Origin: Nitrospira sp.
GTDB taxonomy: Bacteria > Nitrospirota > Nitrospiria > Nitrospirales > Nitrospiraceae
DNA length: 8,730 nucleotides
Assembly (NCBI GenBank): GCA_015904075.1
Contig: JABMDH010000005.1
Span: 1-8,730 of the forward strand
Reading direction: 5' to 3'
Shown here: positions 1 through 6,787 of the stretch, piece by piece
Position numbering within the stretch: position 1 is the stretch's first letter
How the letters are laid out: each line of letters begins with the position of its first letter
Translations under genes and position numbers: made by a program
Notes under the pieces: model-generated
What the model was told of the DNA's origin: nothing
Seen by the model: the letters and a program-made list of their open reading frames with translations, nothing else
The model's database searches: none

Positions 1-1118
1 GGGGAGAATACGGGGATTGATAATACGGGCCTGGTAACCGCGGGCATTCGCATGAAGAAAGTTTAAGACATCCCAGCGATCCTCTTCCGCAAATGTTCCG
101 CCGAAGGCCGGCATGATCCCGTTGAACCGGCCATAGGTCAGCCAGTGGAAAAAATCGCCGGCTGTGTGCATGGCAGTGTGCGGTTCCGTCAAAAGATCGA
201 CCGGCTGCTTCGGCAATGTCTTAGCCAAAACTCCGTTTCCCTTGGCTTGAAATCCGTGACAAGGCACACAGTTGGCGGCAAACAGCCCCGCGCCATTGGC
301 AATGGAAATCGCATCGAACGGAACAGGTGTCTTCCGGTACGTTTCCGGATACGATTGAATACCAAGAGGGTATAGTATCAAGGGAAACGCGCAGACAATC
401 AGGATTGATGGGACGACGATACGCGCCCCCCTCCCCCACTGCTTGACTCGTCCAACGATGATCATTCCGGCCGCCACGAAAAGAAACATGACCCCGGCCA
501 CGACAAGAGTCTGCACCAGCCAGTCGCTCCAGGTCGCGTCGATAGAGAACCGGAACGGATAGGGCCAATAGTCGATGACGTCGTGTTTGGCCGGAATGGT
601 ATTGGCCAATAAGGTGGCGACGAAGACCAACAGTGATGCGACCGCCAATTCGACACGAAGCCATCTTCGAAGCCTGTACGTGCCGGCTTGAGCCGATGTT
701 GAATCCCGGTCCAGTGAGGGAAGCCAGACAAAATGGGCACGCGCAGCGATCGCGAGGACGACCACAAGCAGCGTGACTTTCGCAATCAGAAGCCAGCCAT
801 ACTTTGTCGCAAACAGTGCAGCATAATTCGTACTGACCATGCGATCTGCAACCAGGAGACCGGTCGCAACAATAACGACCATCACCGGCAGCGCAATGAC
901 TGAAAACCGCTTGACCGGCCTGACATCCGATGCGTTCGCAGCGTGAGTGGAGGAATGCCCGCTGGCGGCAACTAGTACGGCGAGGACGCCGGGTAATGCG
1001 CCGAACCAGACGCTGGCCAAAATGAGATGCACTGTATACGGCAAGATGGCGAGAATGGACTGTTCTTCAGCGGCAGGGTGGCTGGCAAACGACCCTACGG
1101 CCAACGTGAGCGCAGCAG
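1..1118. repeat. Long direct repeat, copy 1 (inside copD)
   Basis: Bases 1-1118 match 5294-6411 at a constant offset of 5293, so no net insertion or deletion separates the copies. By eye I counted about 88 mismatches, near 92% identity. Homology stops sharply after GAGCGCAGCAG at the right end. The left limit is unknown, because copy 1 leaves the window while copy 2 continues. Confidence 0.93.
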
Positions 1119-1506
1119 CTGACGCGCATGCAACATAGCGCCATGGCGCGCCGGGCGAAACCCGAACGTACAAGGCCACTCCAAAGACCAGCAATGCGCA
1201 AGTTTCACGGGCTGTCCAAATGAGCCCGATACGGGTTTTCCGAATAAACTCCAACCATGCGCCCGGACGCCAGATATTGTCGGCAATACCGGTCGCTTGA
1301 GCCGTCGTGGTCGCCAGCAGCCCGAGTAGTCCAAGAAGCAGGGTGACGGCCAGCCATGGAAGTGCCTTCTTCAGGCGCGTCAACCATAGATTCGTAGAGA
1401 GTGCGCTCTTGTCGTCGGCGATCGCCAGAAATACGCAACCGCCGAGCACTAGCATGTTGGAGGCAAGCTGTAAGAAGCGAAACAGTGCGCCGAGGGGCTC
1501 GATCAT
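1..1506 (-). CDS. copD: CopD-family copper membrane protein fused to cytochrome c domain (copy 1, C-terminus off window)
   Basis: The frame is open from an ATG at 1506 to the window edge (502 codons) with no stop, so the gene is partial. The start overlaps the copC stop as ATGA, a translational-coupling arrangement. The first ~370 residues are a chain of hydrophobic helices typical of CopD-type inner-membrane copper proteins. A class I cytochrome c domain follows: heme motif Cys-Val-Pro-Cys-His at residues 413-417 and a likely axial Met in Met-Pro-Ala-Phe near residue 465. The heme domain is presumably periplasmic. The second copy (4778-6411) shows that a further ~170 residues are expected beyond the window edge. 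CopD is known as the membrane partner of CopC; electron transfer by the fused heme domain is my inference. This is the only copy here with an intact N-terminus. Confidence 0.85.
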   Translation of the reverse strand, partial: MIEPLGALFRFLQLASNMLVLGGCVFLAIADDKSALSTNLWLTRLKKALPWLAVTLLLGLLGLLATTTAQATGIADNIWRPGAWLEFIRKTRIGLIWTARETCALLVFGVALYVRVSPGAPWRYVACASAAALTLAVGSFASHPAAEEQSILAILPYTVHLILASVWFGALPGVLAVLVAASGHSSTHAANASDVRPVKRFSVIALPVMVVIVATGLLVADRMVSTNYAALFATKYGWLLIAKVTLLVVVLAIAARAHFVWLPSLDRDSTSAQAGTYRLRRWLRVELAVASLLVFVATLLANTIPAKHDVIDYWPYPFRFSIDATWSDWLVQTLVVAGVMFLFVAAGMIIVGRVKQWGRGARIVVPSILIVCAFPLILYPLGIQSYPETYRKTPVPFDAISIANGAGLFAANCVPCHGFQAKGNGVLAKTLPKQPVDLLTEPHTAMHTAGDFFHWLTYGRFNGIMPAFGGTFAEEDRWDVLNFLHANARGYQARIINPRILP

Positions 1507-1916
1507 TTCCCGTGCACTTTGCCCTTCACGGTGAAGTCAAATGATGACTCCACCACGTGACCATCTACCGACAATACGCGGAACTTGACGGAATACTTTC
1601 CATCCGCGAGTTCCGGCAGAGGAAGCACGATAGATTTGGGGTCATCCGGCGCCAATTGAGGTTTCGTCTCGGTGACCGGATGCTTATCGGCATCAAGCAC
1701 CACCAGCGACGCATAGTCTCCCTCGATTTCCTCATTGAACCACAGCCGCACATGTACCGGAGCCTTGGCAAGAACGGCCCGGCGAGGAGGCTCGGCTTTA
1801 ACCAACATCGAATGCGCCGACGCCGAAGGGACGGCTGAGATCAGTGCCATTGCCATCACCGCAGGAATCAAGGCAATGTGCATGAACATACGAACCGTCG
1901 ACAGCCCTCTCATCAT
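1503..1916 (-). CDS. copC: CopC periplasmic copper-binding protein
   Basis: This is a 137-residue protein with a signal peptide ending in Ala-Ser-Ala, then a mature protein beginning His-Ser-Met-Leu-Val. An N-terminal His after cleavage is the classic Cu(II) ligand of CopC. The later Val-Asp-Gly-His segment near the C-terminus supplies the conserved Asp and His of the same site. The length and beta-sandwich pattern suit the CopC family. Two adjacent ATGs (1916 and 1913) are possible starts. The GAGGAG at 1919-1924 sits 2 nt from the first and 5 nt from the second, so 1913 may be the true start. The gene overlaps copD by 4 nt, so the two are co-translated. It lies 92 bp after the amoD 3' fragment. 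It probably supplies or buffers copper for the AMO; that role is inferred from context. Confidence 0.93.
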   Translation of the reverse strand: MMRGLSTVRMFMHIALIPAVMAMALISAVPSASAHSMLVKAEPPRRAVLAKAPVHVRLWFNEEIEGDYASLVVLDADKHPVTETKPQLAPDDPKSIVLPLPELADGKYSVKFRVLSVDGHVVESSFDFTVKGKVHGK

Positions 1917-2010
1917 TGCTCCTCATCTCCGGCTTTTTGACAGACCTTGCAGCCGAACCGTTCGGTCGTCCCGGCTCGACGCAACACGTGAACGAATCCG
2001 GACGGCAATT

Positions 2011-2310
2011 CTACGAAGACACGGAAACCTGCGAAGGCTTACGGCGATCACGGAGCGCGTAGAACGCCACAAAGCCGATGACAACAATAAGCGGGACGAT
2101 GATCATGATGTAGTGCGAGAGGTGCGATATGGCGTCCGTTTGGCCGATCGAGAACGAAAACCTGGATAGCTGCTCTTGTTTATCGCCGATCGAGATCAGG
2201 CCGACGAACTTGCCGGGCGTATCGAAGTTGTACTTCACATCAATTGACCCGGCAGGATAGACCTTCGGGGGGAAATGCACGACGGTAACAGACTCGAGAT
2301 TTTGCTCCGC
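2011..2310 (-). pseudogene. amoD: AmoD-family protein, detached 3' half (second amoD)
   Basis: This frame has no start of its own. It encodes about 99 residues beginning Ala-Glu-Gln-Asn-Leu-Glu and aligning to the C-terminal half of AmoD1 (6788-7378). Shared features include Lys-Val-Tyr-Pro-(Ala/Ser)-Gly-Ser, Thr/Phe-Asp-(Thr/Lys)-Pro-Gly-Lys-Phe-Val-Gly-Leu, one hydrophobic C-terminal helix and a basic Arg-Asp-Arg-Arg-Lys tail. Upstream, at about 2311, the sequence switches abruptly to amoB in another frame. The missing 5' half is at 6412-6704. Joining the halves at the Gly|Ala codon gives 196 residues, the AmoD1 length, so they look like one gene split apart. An internal ATG (2280) could start an 89-residue product, but without signal peptide or the Cys motif it would not be a working AmoD. 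The stop is TAG at 2011-2013, followed 92 bp later by copC. Confidence 0.82.
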
Positions 2311-2645
2311 AACATTGGCGTGCCGTTGATTTTTGAACTCAACCGCAGAAACACGGAGCTTGGAGAACCGATATTGAGGAAGGTCCGGTTCGGCTTTACA
2401 ACCGCCCTGGGCCAGTCCTCGGACAAATGGAACTTCCCCCGCATATAAGTCACATCATTGATCTTTGTCGACTTGCCTACCCACTCGGTGTCATACCAAT
2501 TGACAGTACGCATCCGCAGAAACGGTTCCTGCGAACGTTCTCCGTGGGCGAAAGCCGGAGTGGATTCGAACACCGGCGTCACCGCCAGTGTCGCTATCCC
2601 GCAGAATCCGAGCATCCACAGTTTAAAGGTTTTCTTGGCGTTCAT
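2235..2645 (-). CDS. amoB: Ammonia monooxygenase subunit B, truncated after ~111 residues with out-of-frame tail
   Basis: The ATG overlaps the amoA stop by 4 nt, as in intact amoAB operons, and a G-rich ribosome site lies just upstream. The protein has a signal peptide ending Ala-Phe-Ala, then His34-Gly-Glu-Arg-Ser-Gln-Glu-Pro-Phe. That mature N-terminal His is equivalent to the first CuB ligand (His33 of methanotroph PmoB). Recognisable AmoB sequence continues to Asn-Gly-Thr-Pro-Met at residue 111. From about 2311 the DNA becomes the 3' half of an amoD gene read in the wrong frame, giving a 25-residue nonsense tail. AmoB is normally about 400 residues, so the other two CuB histidines, the second cupredoxin domain and both membrane helices are absent. 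This copy cannot supply a functional AmoB. It is either a disrupted duplicate or an assembly chimera. Confidence 0.9.
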   Translation of the reverse strand: MNAKKTFKLWMLGFCGIATLAVTPVFESTPAFAHGERSQEPFLRMRTVNWYDTEWVGKSTKINDVTYMRGKFHLSEDWPRAVVKPNRTFLNIGSPSSVFLRLSSKINGTPMLRSKISSLLPSCISPRRSILPGQLM

Positions 2646-3487
2646 GCTTTCCCCCCAGACGTTTTGGTCTTATCGGCATGCGCTAACGTGGCATAGGCAA
2701 ACACGTCATACACCTTCGTGGTTTTCTGTCTGTCATCCGTCAGGTAGAAGTAGGACGTACAGAAGAATTTCCCGAATTGCCACCACAGGATGTACATCAG
2801 GGAAGATGCGAACGCCGCGAAGAATGACGAGATCATGGTGCTGTGGCCGCCGAAGGTGCGCAGCGAGCCGACCTCGATCATCCGAATATACTCCGGCGTC
2901 CCAGTGCGGACATAGGCGAAGCCCATGTAGTCCGCCCACGACAGGAGCGTGCCGTCGATCACGACCGGCGTATGGCTATAGGCGAAGATCGCCCAATTGG
3001 TCGGATAGAACAGCGCGGCAAACAGCCACGCTCCGATCACGGCCGTAATGGTCCAGTTTCTGGTCAGCAACAGCACGACGTCGAGCACAATCGCGCTGGG
3101 CAGAAGCGTGGAGGGCATCACGAAGTTATACGGATAGTTGGACCACCACCACCAGGCTGCCCAGATGGTAACCCACTTCCCAGCCAAGAGCGCCAGGATG
3201 GTGATGGTTGCGCCAAATGGCTGTCGGTAGTTGACCCAATTATAATACTGTAGCGCGGCACAGAAGGTAATGGCAGTGATTGGAGTGACGATCGGCCACC
3301 ATTGCCGGTCTTTCCAATCGATCCAGAAATCCCAGTCACCGGCCAACAAGTCAAAGTGCATATGGAACGTCCCGATAATGGTAACAAACAAGATCGGGAT
3401 AAAATAAATGTAGTCGATGTGCCTTGACAGTGCCACGCCTTCCGGCGGCAACTTCGAGGCTTTAATGATCTCATCGGTTCTAAACAT
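2642..3487 (-). CDS. amoA: Ammonia monooxygenase subunit A
   Basis: AmoA is an integral membrane subunit of AMO, which oxidises ammonia to hydroxylamine. The sequence carries the family hallmarks: Phe-His-Met-His-Phe near residue 42, then [33 protein letters not shown] and Gly-Ser-Leu-Arg-Thr-Phe-Gly-Gly-His. Several tryptophan-rich hydrophobic helices are present and the length (281 aa) is normal. I chose the ATG at 3487: GGAGG at 3497-3501 leaves a 9-nt spacer, whereas the in-frame GTG at 3496 would touch the ribosome site. The gene is intact, lies 116 bp after amoC, and overlaps amoB by 4 nt. Its detailed pattern differs from the betaproteobacterial form I recall and fits comammox Nitrospira. 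The clade cannot be settled by eye. Confidence 0.96.
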   Translation of the reverse strand: MFRTDEIIKASKLPPEGVALSRHIDYIYFIPILFVTIIGTFHMHFDLLAGDWDFWIDWKDRQWWPIVTPITAITFCAALQYYNWVNYRQPFGATITILALLAGKWVTIWAAWWWWSNYPYNFVMPSTLLPSAIVLDVVLLLTRNWTITAVIGAWLFAALFYPTNWAIFAYSHTPVVIDGTLLSWADYMGFAYVRTGTPEYIRMIEVGSLRTFGGHSTMISSFFAAFASSLMYILWWQFGKFFCTSYFYLTDDRQKTTKVYDVFAYATLAHADKTKTSGGKA

Positions 3488-3517
3488 AAATGACACCCTC
3501 CGTCATTCCAGTCCGCG

Positions 3518-3552
3518 GGATGGCAAGCCCTATGTTTATAGACTTGCCACCC
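3518..3552 (-). promoter_or_regulatory. Stem-loop in the amoC-amoA spacer
   Basis: On the minus strand, GGTGGCAAG and CTTGCCATC form a 9-bp stem with one G-U pair around a 15-nt loop, and the loop contains a further CTAT/ATAG pairing. There is no T-run after it, so it does not look like a simple intrinsic terminator. It sits in the leader between amoC and amoA. An mRNA-processing or stability element that sets amoC versus amoAB transcript levels is a reasonable inference, because differing amoC and amoAB transcripts are known in ammonia oxidisers. Confidence 0.5.
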
Positions 3553-3603
3553 AGTACAGACCTACGGTTCATGTAATTTGCCATCCGTCTCATTCTCTAC
3601 AGC

Positions 3604-4422
3604 TTAGTAGCCGGTCTTTTGACCTGTGGCCACCTGGCTGGGGAACGGATCCAGAATGCTCTTGGGCGCGTTGTTCCAGATCACGTCCGCCAGGTTCGAC
3701 ATGCGCGAGACGATCTGCGCTGCCACTCCGCCGGCTGCTCCGAACAATCCGCACCAGCCCAACGTCACAAAGCCCCAATGCAAGGGCGCCGAGAACAACT
3801 CGTCCACGAACCAGAACGCATGCCCCCACTCATTCAACCCGACATTCGGCAGAATCATCATCGGCCCCACCACTGCCGCCACCAACGGGAACGAGGTCGC
3901 CTGGCTATACAGCGGCAACCGCGTCTGCGCATACAGGTAGCTCGCCACACCGCACGTGATGTACAACGGGAACGTCCCGTAGAACGCCACAATGTGGCTC
4001 GCCGTGAAGCTCGTGTCCCGGATGATCACCTGGTGCCATGCCGCATCCTGCTCCAGGGTGTAGCTCCCCGCGTAGTATACGCCCCAGATGTAGCACACCA
4101 GCCAGCCCATCCAGTAAAAGTACCGCTTCAACTCCAGCTTATGATCCAGGTTCGCCAGGTTCCGATCCCGGGTCACCCAGAGCCAGCCGATCGTCACGGC
4201 AAAGAAGGCGGCATTGGCCAAAATGTTAAACCGCCACAGTCCCATCCACACGGATTCGAATTCAGGAGTCATCGAATCCAGACCGTGCGAGTACCCAAAC
4301 GCCCGCTGGTACAACACCCAAAACACCCCGATCGCCAGCATCGCAAACCAGCCAATCTTCACGGGCTTGGAATCGTACCACTGCGAGATATCGTATCCCC
4401 GCCCAGAACTATCTGCAGCCAT
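3604..4422 (-). CDS. amoC: Ammonia monooxygenase subunit C
   Basis: This is a 272-residue integral membrane subunit of AMO and the first gene of the amoCAB order. Asp126, His130 and His143 (in Gln-Asp-Ala-Ala-Trp-His and Thr-Ala-Ser-His) have the spacing of the CuC ligands of methanotroph PmoC (Asp156, His160, His173). Asn197, His201 and His215 (in Leu-Asn-Glu-Trp-Gly-His and Pro-Leu-His-Trp) match the spacing of the CuD ligands (Asn227, His231, His245). All six are retained, so the subunit appears catalytically competent. The ATG at 4422 has a near-perfect Shine-Dalgarno, AAGGAGGT at 4430-4437, 7 nt away. The gene starts downstream of a 355-bp promoter-bearing region that separates it from copD. 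It looks intact, although it sits inside the block that appears inserted into amoD. Confidence 0.96.
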   Translation of the reverse strand: MAADSSGRGYDISQWYDSKPVKIGWFAMLAIGVFWVLYQRAFGYSHGLDSMTPEFESVWMGLWRFNILANAAFFAVTIGWLWVTRDRNLANLDHKLELKRYFYWMGWLVCYIWGVYYAGSYTLEQDAAWHQVIIRDTSFTASHIVAFYGTFPLYITCGVASYLYAQTRLPLYSQATSFPLVAAVVGPMMILPNVGLNEWGHAFWFVDELFSAPLHWGFVTLGWCGLFGAAGGVAAQIVSRMSNLADVIWNNAPKSILDPFPSQVATGQKTGY

Positions 4423-4528
4423 GTTGCCTACCTCCTTCGGTTAGATGAAATTGTGAACAACTACTACCCTATTTCAAAAGATATCGTACGGGCACCACCC
4501 GATGAGAGACACTTCCAAACCGCACATT

Positions 4529-4568
4529 GATACTCGTCCGCTCACTACGAAACACCGCGGCGAGTATC
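4529..4568. promoter_or_regulatory. Inverted repeat overlapping the amoC promoter -10 region (candidate operator)
   Basis: The arms are gatactcg-t-ccgc (4529-4541) and gcgg-cgagtatc (4557-4568): 12 bp with a 1-nt bulge around a 15-nt centre. The second arm contains the proposed -10 hexamer of amoC, so a bound regulator would cover the promoter and start site. Its role as an operator is inferred from position and symmetry only. Confidence 0.45.
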
Positions 4569-4592
4569 TGACAAAATTCCATTTCGAGTCAA
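4563..4592 (-). promoter_or_regulatory. Putative sigma-70-type promoter for amoCAB
   Basis: Read on the minus strand, TTGACT (4592-4587) and GATACT (4568-4563) are separated by 18 nt. They match 5 of 6 and 4 of 6 consensus bases. Transcription would begin near 4556, giving a leader of about 130 nt before amoC. This is the best pair I found in the 355 bp upstream of amoC; it is a by-eye call. Confidence 0.45.
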
Positions 4593-4642
4593 GAAAAATA
4601 TCGCCATACATGGTTAGACAATATGATGCCACCACGACAAGG

Positions 4643-4657
4643 TTAAAAGCCTTTTAA
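4643..4657. repeat. Perfect 15-nt palindrome upstream of amoC
   Basis: TTAAAAG-C-CTTTTAA has 7-bp perfect arms around one central base. It lies about 50 bp upstream of the proposed amoC -35 element, a usual place for an activator or repressor site. A second, shorter palindrome, CCAAT-T-ATTGG, lies at 4742-4752. No function can be assigned from sequence alone. Confidence 0.4.
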
Positions 4658-4691
4658 TTTCGCGGTGTATACTCTGGCATACAACGATTGG

Positions 4692-4726
4692 CAAGGCCGT
4701 ACAGGACGGTACCGTACGGTGCCTTG
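4692..4726. repeat. Inverted repeat between copD (copy 2) and amoC
   Basis: The arms are CAAGGC-CGTAC and GTACG-GT-GCCTTG, with a 2-nt bulge and an 11-nt loop. The element begins about 50 bp after the copD stop on the minus strand. It could be a transcription-termination or processing hairpin for copD, but no T-run follows in that direction. The interior also holds the perfect palindrome ACCGTACGGT. Confidence 0.35.
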
Positions 4727-4777
4727 GAGCGCATAGACCTACCAATTATTGGCAAAAATACCTACTTCCCCCGTCCC

Positions 4778-6411
4778 TCAATGCACATGATCGCCAGGAG
4801 GCGGCAGAATCTCCCCTTCGCGTTTGAGCTGCGCGATCTGTGTCATCAATAGCTCCAGATCGGTCCAGCCGGTTCCGTCGCTCTCCGGGATCCATCTTGC
4901 CCGCAAATATCCGAACCGATCGAATAATAACTCCATGTGTTTTGGAGCAGTTCCCTCGCCGAATAAATCCGGCTTGCTGATTGTTCTCCGAAACAAAGCA
5001 TAGCTGCGGACAATCTCACTTGCGCCTTGAGTCACCACCGGAAATCCCGTATCCCCCGTCATCGATGCCAGATCCTCCGGTGCGAGATCATTCATGGGAA
5101 CGGCCAATACCGCGGTCTCACTCCCCTTTATCGCAGCGTACGCAGCACGCAATTGATTCATTCTCGCACGCGAGTCCGGCCACGAAAACAATACCAGCAG
5201 TACCGCCTGTTGCCGTCGAAAATCCTTCAGCGTTCCACTCGAACCATCGTGCGCCGAATAGGAAAAGTTCGGAGAGGCCATGAACGGCTGTTCGGGGAGA
5301 ATACGAGGATTGATAATACGGGCTTGGTAACCTCGGGCATTGGCATGAAGAAAGTTCAAGACATCCCAGCGATCCTCTTCCGCAAATGTTCCGCCGAAGG
5401 CCGGCATGACCCCATTGAACCGGCCGTAGGTCAGCCAGTGGAAAAAATCGCCGGCGGTGTGCATCGCAGTGTGCGGTTCCGTCAGAAGATCGACCGGCTG
5501 CTTAGGCAATGTCTTGGCCAAAATCCCGTTGCCCTTGGCTTGCGATCCATGACAAGGCACGCAGTTGGCGGCAAACAACCCCGCGCCGTTGGCAATGGAA
5601 ATCGCATCGAACGGAACCGGCGTCTTCCGGTAAGTTTCCGGATACGATTGAATACCAAGGGGGTACAGTATCAAGGGGAGTGCGCAGACGATCAGGACAG
5701 AGGGGACGACGATACGCGCTCCTCTCCCCCACTGTCTGGCTCGTCCAACGACAAACATTCCGGCCGCCATGACAAGAAACATGACCCCGGCCAAGACAAG
5801 AGTCTGCACCAGCCAATCGCTCCAGGTCGCGTCGATAGAGAACCGGAATGGATAGGGCCAATAATCGATGACGTCGTGTTTGGCCGGAATGGTATTGGCC
5901 AATAAGGTGGCGACGAAGACTAACAGTGATGCGACCGCCAATTCGACACGAAGCCATCTTCGAAGCCCGTACGTCCCGGCTTGAGCCGATGTTGAACCCT
6001 GGTCCAGTGAGGGAAGCCACACAAAATGGGCGCGAGCAGCGATCGCGAGCACAACCACAAGCAGCGCAACCTTCGCATTCAGAAGCCAGCCATACTTTGT
6101 CGCGAATAGTGCGGCATAATTCGTACTGACCATGCGATCCGCAACCAGGAGACCGGTCGCAACAATCACGACCATCACCGGCAGCGCGATCACTGAAAAC
6201 CGTTTGACAGACCTGATATCCGATGAGTTCGTACCAAGGGTAGAGGAATTCCCGCTGGCGGCGAATAGTACGGCGACGACGCCGGGCAATGCGCCGAACC
6301 AGACGCTGGCCAAAATGAGATGCACTGCATAGGGCAAGATGGCGAGAATGGACTGTTCTTCAGCGGCAGGGTGGCTGGCAAACGATCCTACGGCCAACGT
6401 GAGCGCAGCAG
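4778..6411 (-). CDS. copD: CopD-cytochrome c fusion (copy 2), N-terminal ~129 codons missing
   Basis: About 543 codons are present, aligning without gaps to copy 1 (1-1506) from Ala-Ala-Leu-Thr-Leu-Ala-Val-Gly onward. The heme motif Cys-Val-Pro-Cys-His (5549-5563 in DNA) and the Met-Pro-Ala-Phe axial Met are conserved. After the heme domain comes a redoxin-like C-terminal region (a predicted strand, then Phe-Ser-Trp-Pro-Asp-Ser-Arg where redoxins carry their Cys motif) with no cysteine pair, so it is unlikely to be a thiol oxidoreductase. The frame can be read back to an ATG at 6541, but bases 6412-6541 are the antiphase of amoD, so those 44 residues are spurious. The native first helices and start codon are missing, and no ribosome site serves this fragment. 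Stop TGA is at 4778, 355 bp before amoC. Confidence 0.82.
5294..6411. repeat. Long direct repeat, copy 2 (inside truncated copD)
   Basis: This is the partner of 1-1118 in the same orientation. Its right end coincides with the point where copD homology ends and amoD begins. Mismatches cluster at positions equivalent to 360-480 and 900-960 of copy 1, while 480-660 is almost unchanged. The ~8% divergence is too high for one locus assembled twice by mistake. It indicates distinct paralogs or two strains. Confidence 0.93.
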
Positions 6412-6704
6412 GCCCCCGTGTCTTTGATAATCCGAATCTCAACCGGCATGGAACGAAGTTCATGCTCGACAAAATCGAACACCAACACTGTGTTGCCGGT
6501 TCCCGGCAGTTCTTTGCAGAACTGCCTGTCGTAGAATGCATCAGGCTGGTAACTGTTGAAATACATTTTATAGGATCCGACGTGGACCACGCAGGTATTC
6601 GTCGCCAACTCGTGTCCGTGCTGGGCCATCGCCGTCAAGGGTGCGCCGATCGCCAGCATCATGACGCATACCCCGGCTCGAATCAGAAATCTAAAAGACA
6701 TCAT
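6412..6704 (-). pseudogene. amoD: AmoD-family protein, 5' half (second amoD)
   Basis: The ATG at 6704 has AGGA 5 nt upstream and starts a signal peptide ending Thr-Ala-Met-Ala. The mature part carries the AmoD signature: Cys38, Gly-Ser-Tyr-Lys-Met47-Tyr-Phe and Tyr-Gln-Pro, then Cys63 in Phe-Cys-Lys-Glu-Leu-Pro, then Leu-Arg-Ser-Met-Pro-Val-Glu-Ile-Arg-Ile-Ile-Lys-Asp-Thr-Gly. About 98 residues align to the N-terminal half of AmoD1. At 6411 the DNA becomes copD in another frame, and the reading frame stops at 6360 after ~17 unrelated residues. The beta-rich C-terminal part and the membrane anchor are lost; they are found at 2011-2310. The gene follows amoD1 by 83 bp, with a small hairpin (6756-6771) between them. 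An upstream in-frame ATG at 6716 is a weaker start. Confidence 0.85.
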
Positions 6705-6755
6705 GGCATTCCTCATTTTCTGAGCGTATTTCTTCTCGTCGTCAACACACAGCCC

Positions 6756-6771
6756 GGTGAGCGCACTCACC
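6756..6771 (-). other. Short hairpin between amoD1 and the split amoD
   Basis: GGTGAG and CTCACC form a perfect 6-bp stem with a 4-nt loop, about 17 nt after the amoD1 stop. No T-run follows, so it is probably an mRNA stability or processing hairpin, if it is functional at all. Confidence 0.3.
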
Positions 6772-6787
6772 TCCAGTACCGTACAGA

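Larger units (their letters stand above)
2311..6411. other. Apparent 4.1-kb inserted block (3' copD - amoC - amoA - 5' amoB) splitting amoD
   Basis: Both edges are abrupt gene-to-gene switches: amoD to copD at about 6411/6412, and amoB to amoD at about 2310/2311. The flanking amoD halves are complementary at the same codon, so removing this block restores a 196-codon amoD followed by copC and copD. No transposase or terminal inverted repeat is visible, and at most a 2-bp GC is shared between the two junctions. Whether this is a real insertion or an assembly chimera cannot be told from sequence. Confidence 0.65.

Noticed and set aside
3488..3496. GTG start for amoA at 3496
   Set aside because: The GGAGG lies directly against this codon; the ATG at 3487 has a normal 9-nt spacer.
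3619..4530. A 303-codon plus-strand open frame opposite amoC
   Set aside because: It is antisense to a clear amoC, is rich in Arg, His and Pro as shadow frames are, and has no ribosome site or family likeness.
5027..5905. A 292-codon plus-strand open frame opposite copD
   Set aside because: It mirrors the conserved copD frame; the matching stretch in copy 1 (145-375) is broken by a stop, so it is not itself maintained.
5502..6020. A 172-codon minus-strand frame inside copD (and 221-664 in copy 1)
   Set aside because: It is a frame-shifted reading of copD. It recurs in both copies only because the DNA is duplicated.
2311..6411. Classical transposon carrying amo genes
   Set aside because: There is no transposase or integrase, no terminal inverted repeats, and no target duplication beyond a possible 2 bp.
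6412..6541. N-terminal extension of truncated copD to an ATG at 6541
   Set aside because: These 44 codons come from amoD sequence in the wrong frame and have no similarity to copD copy 1, so the real copD part begins at about 6411.
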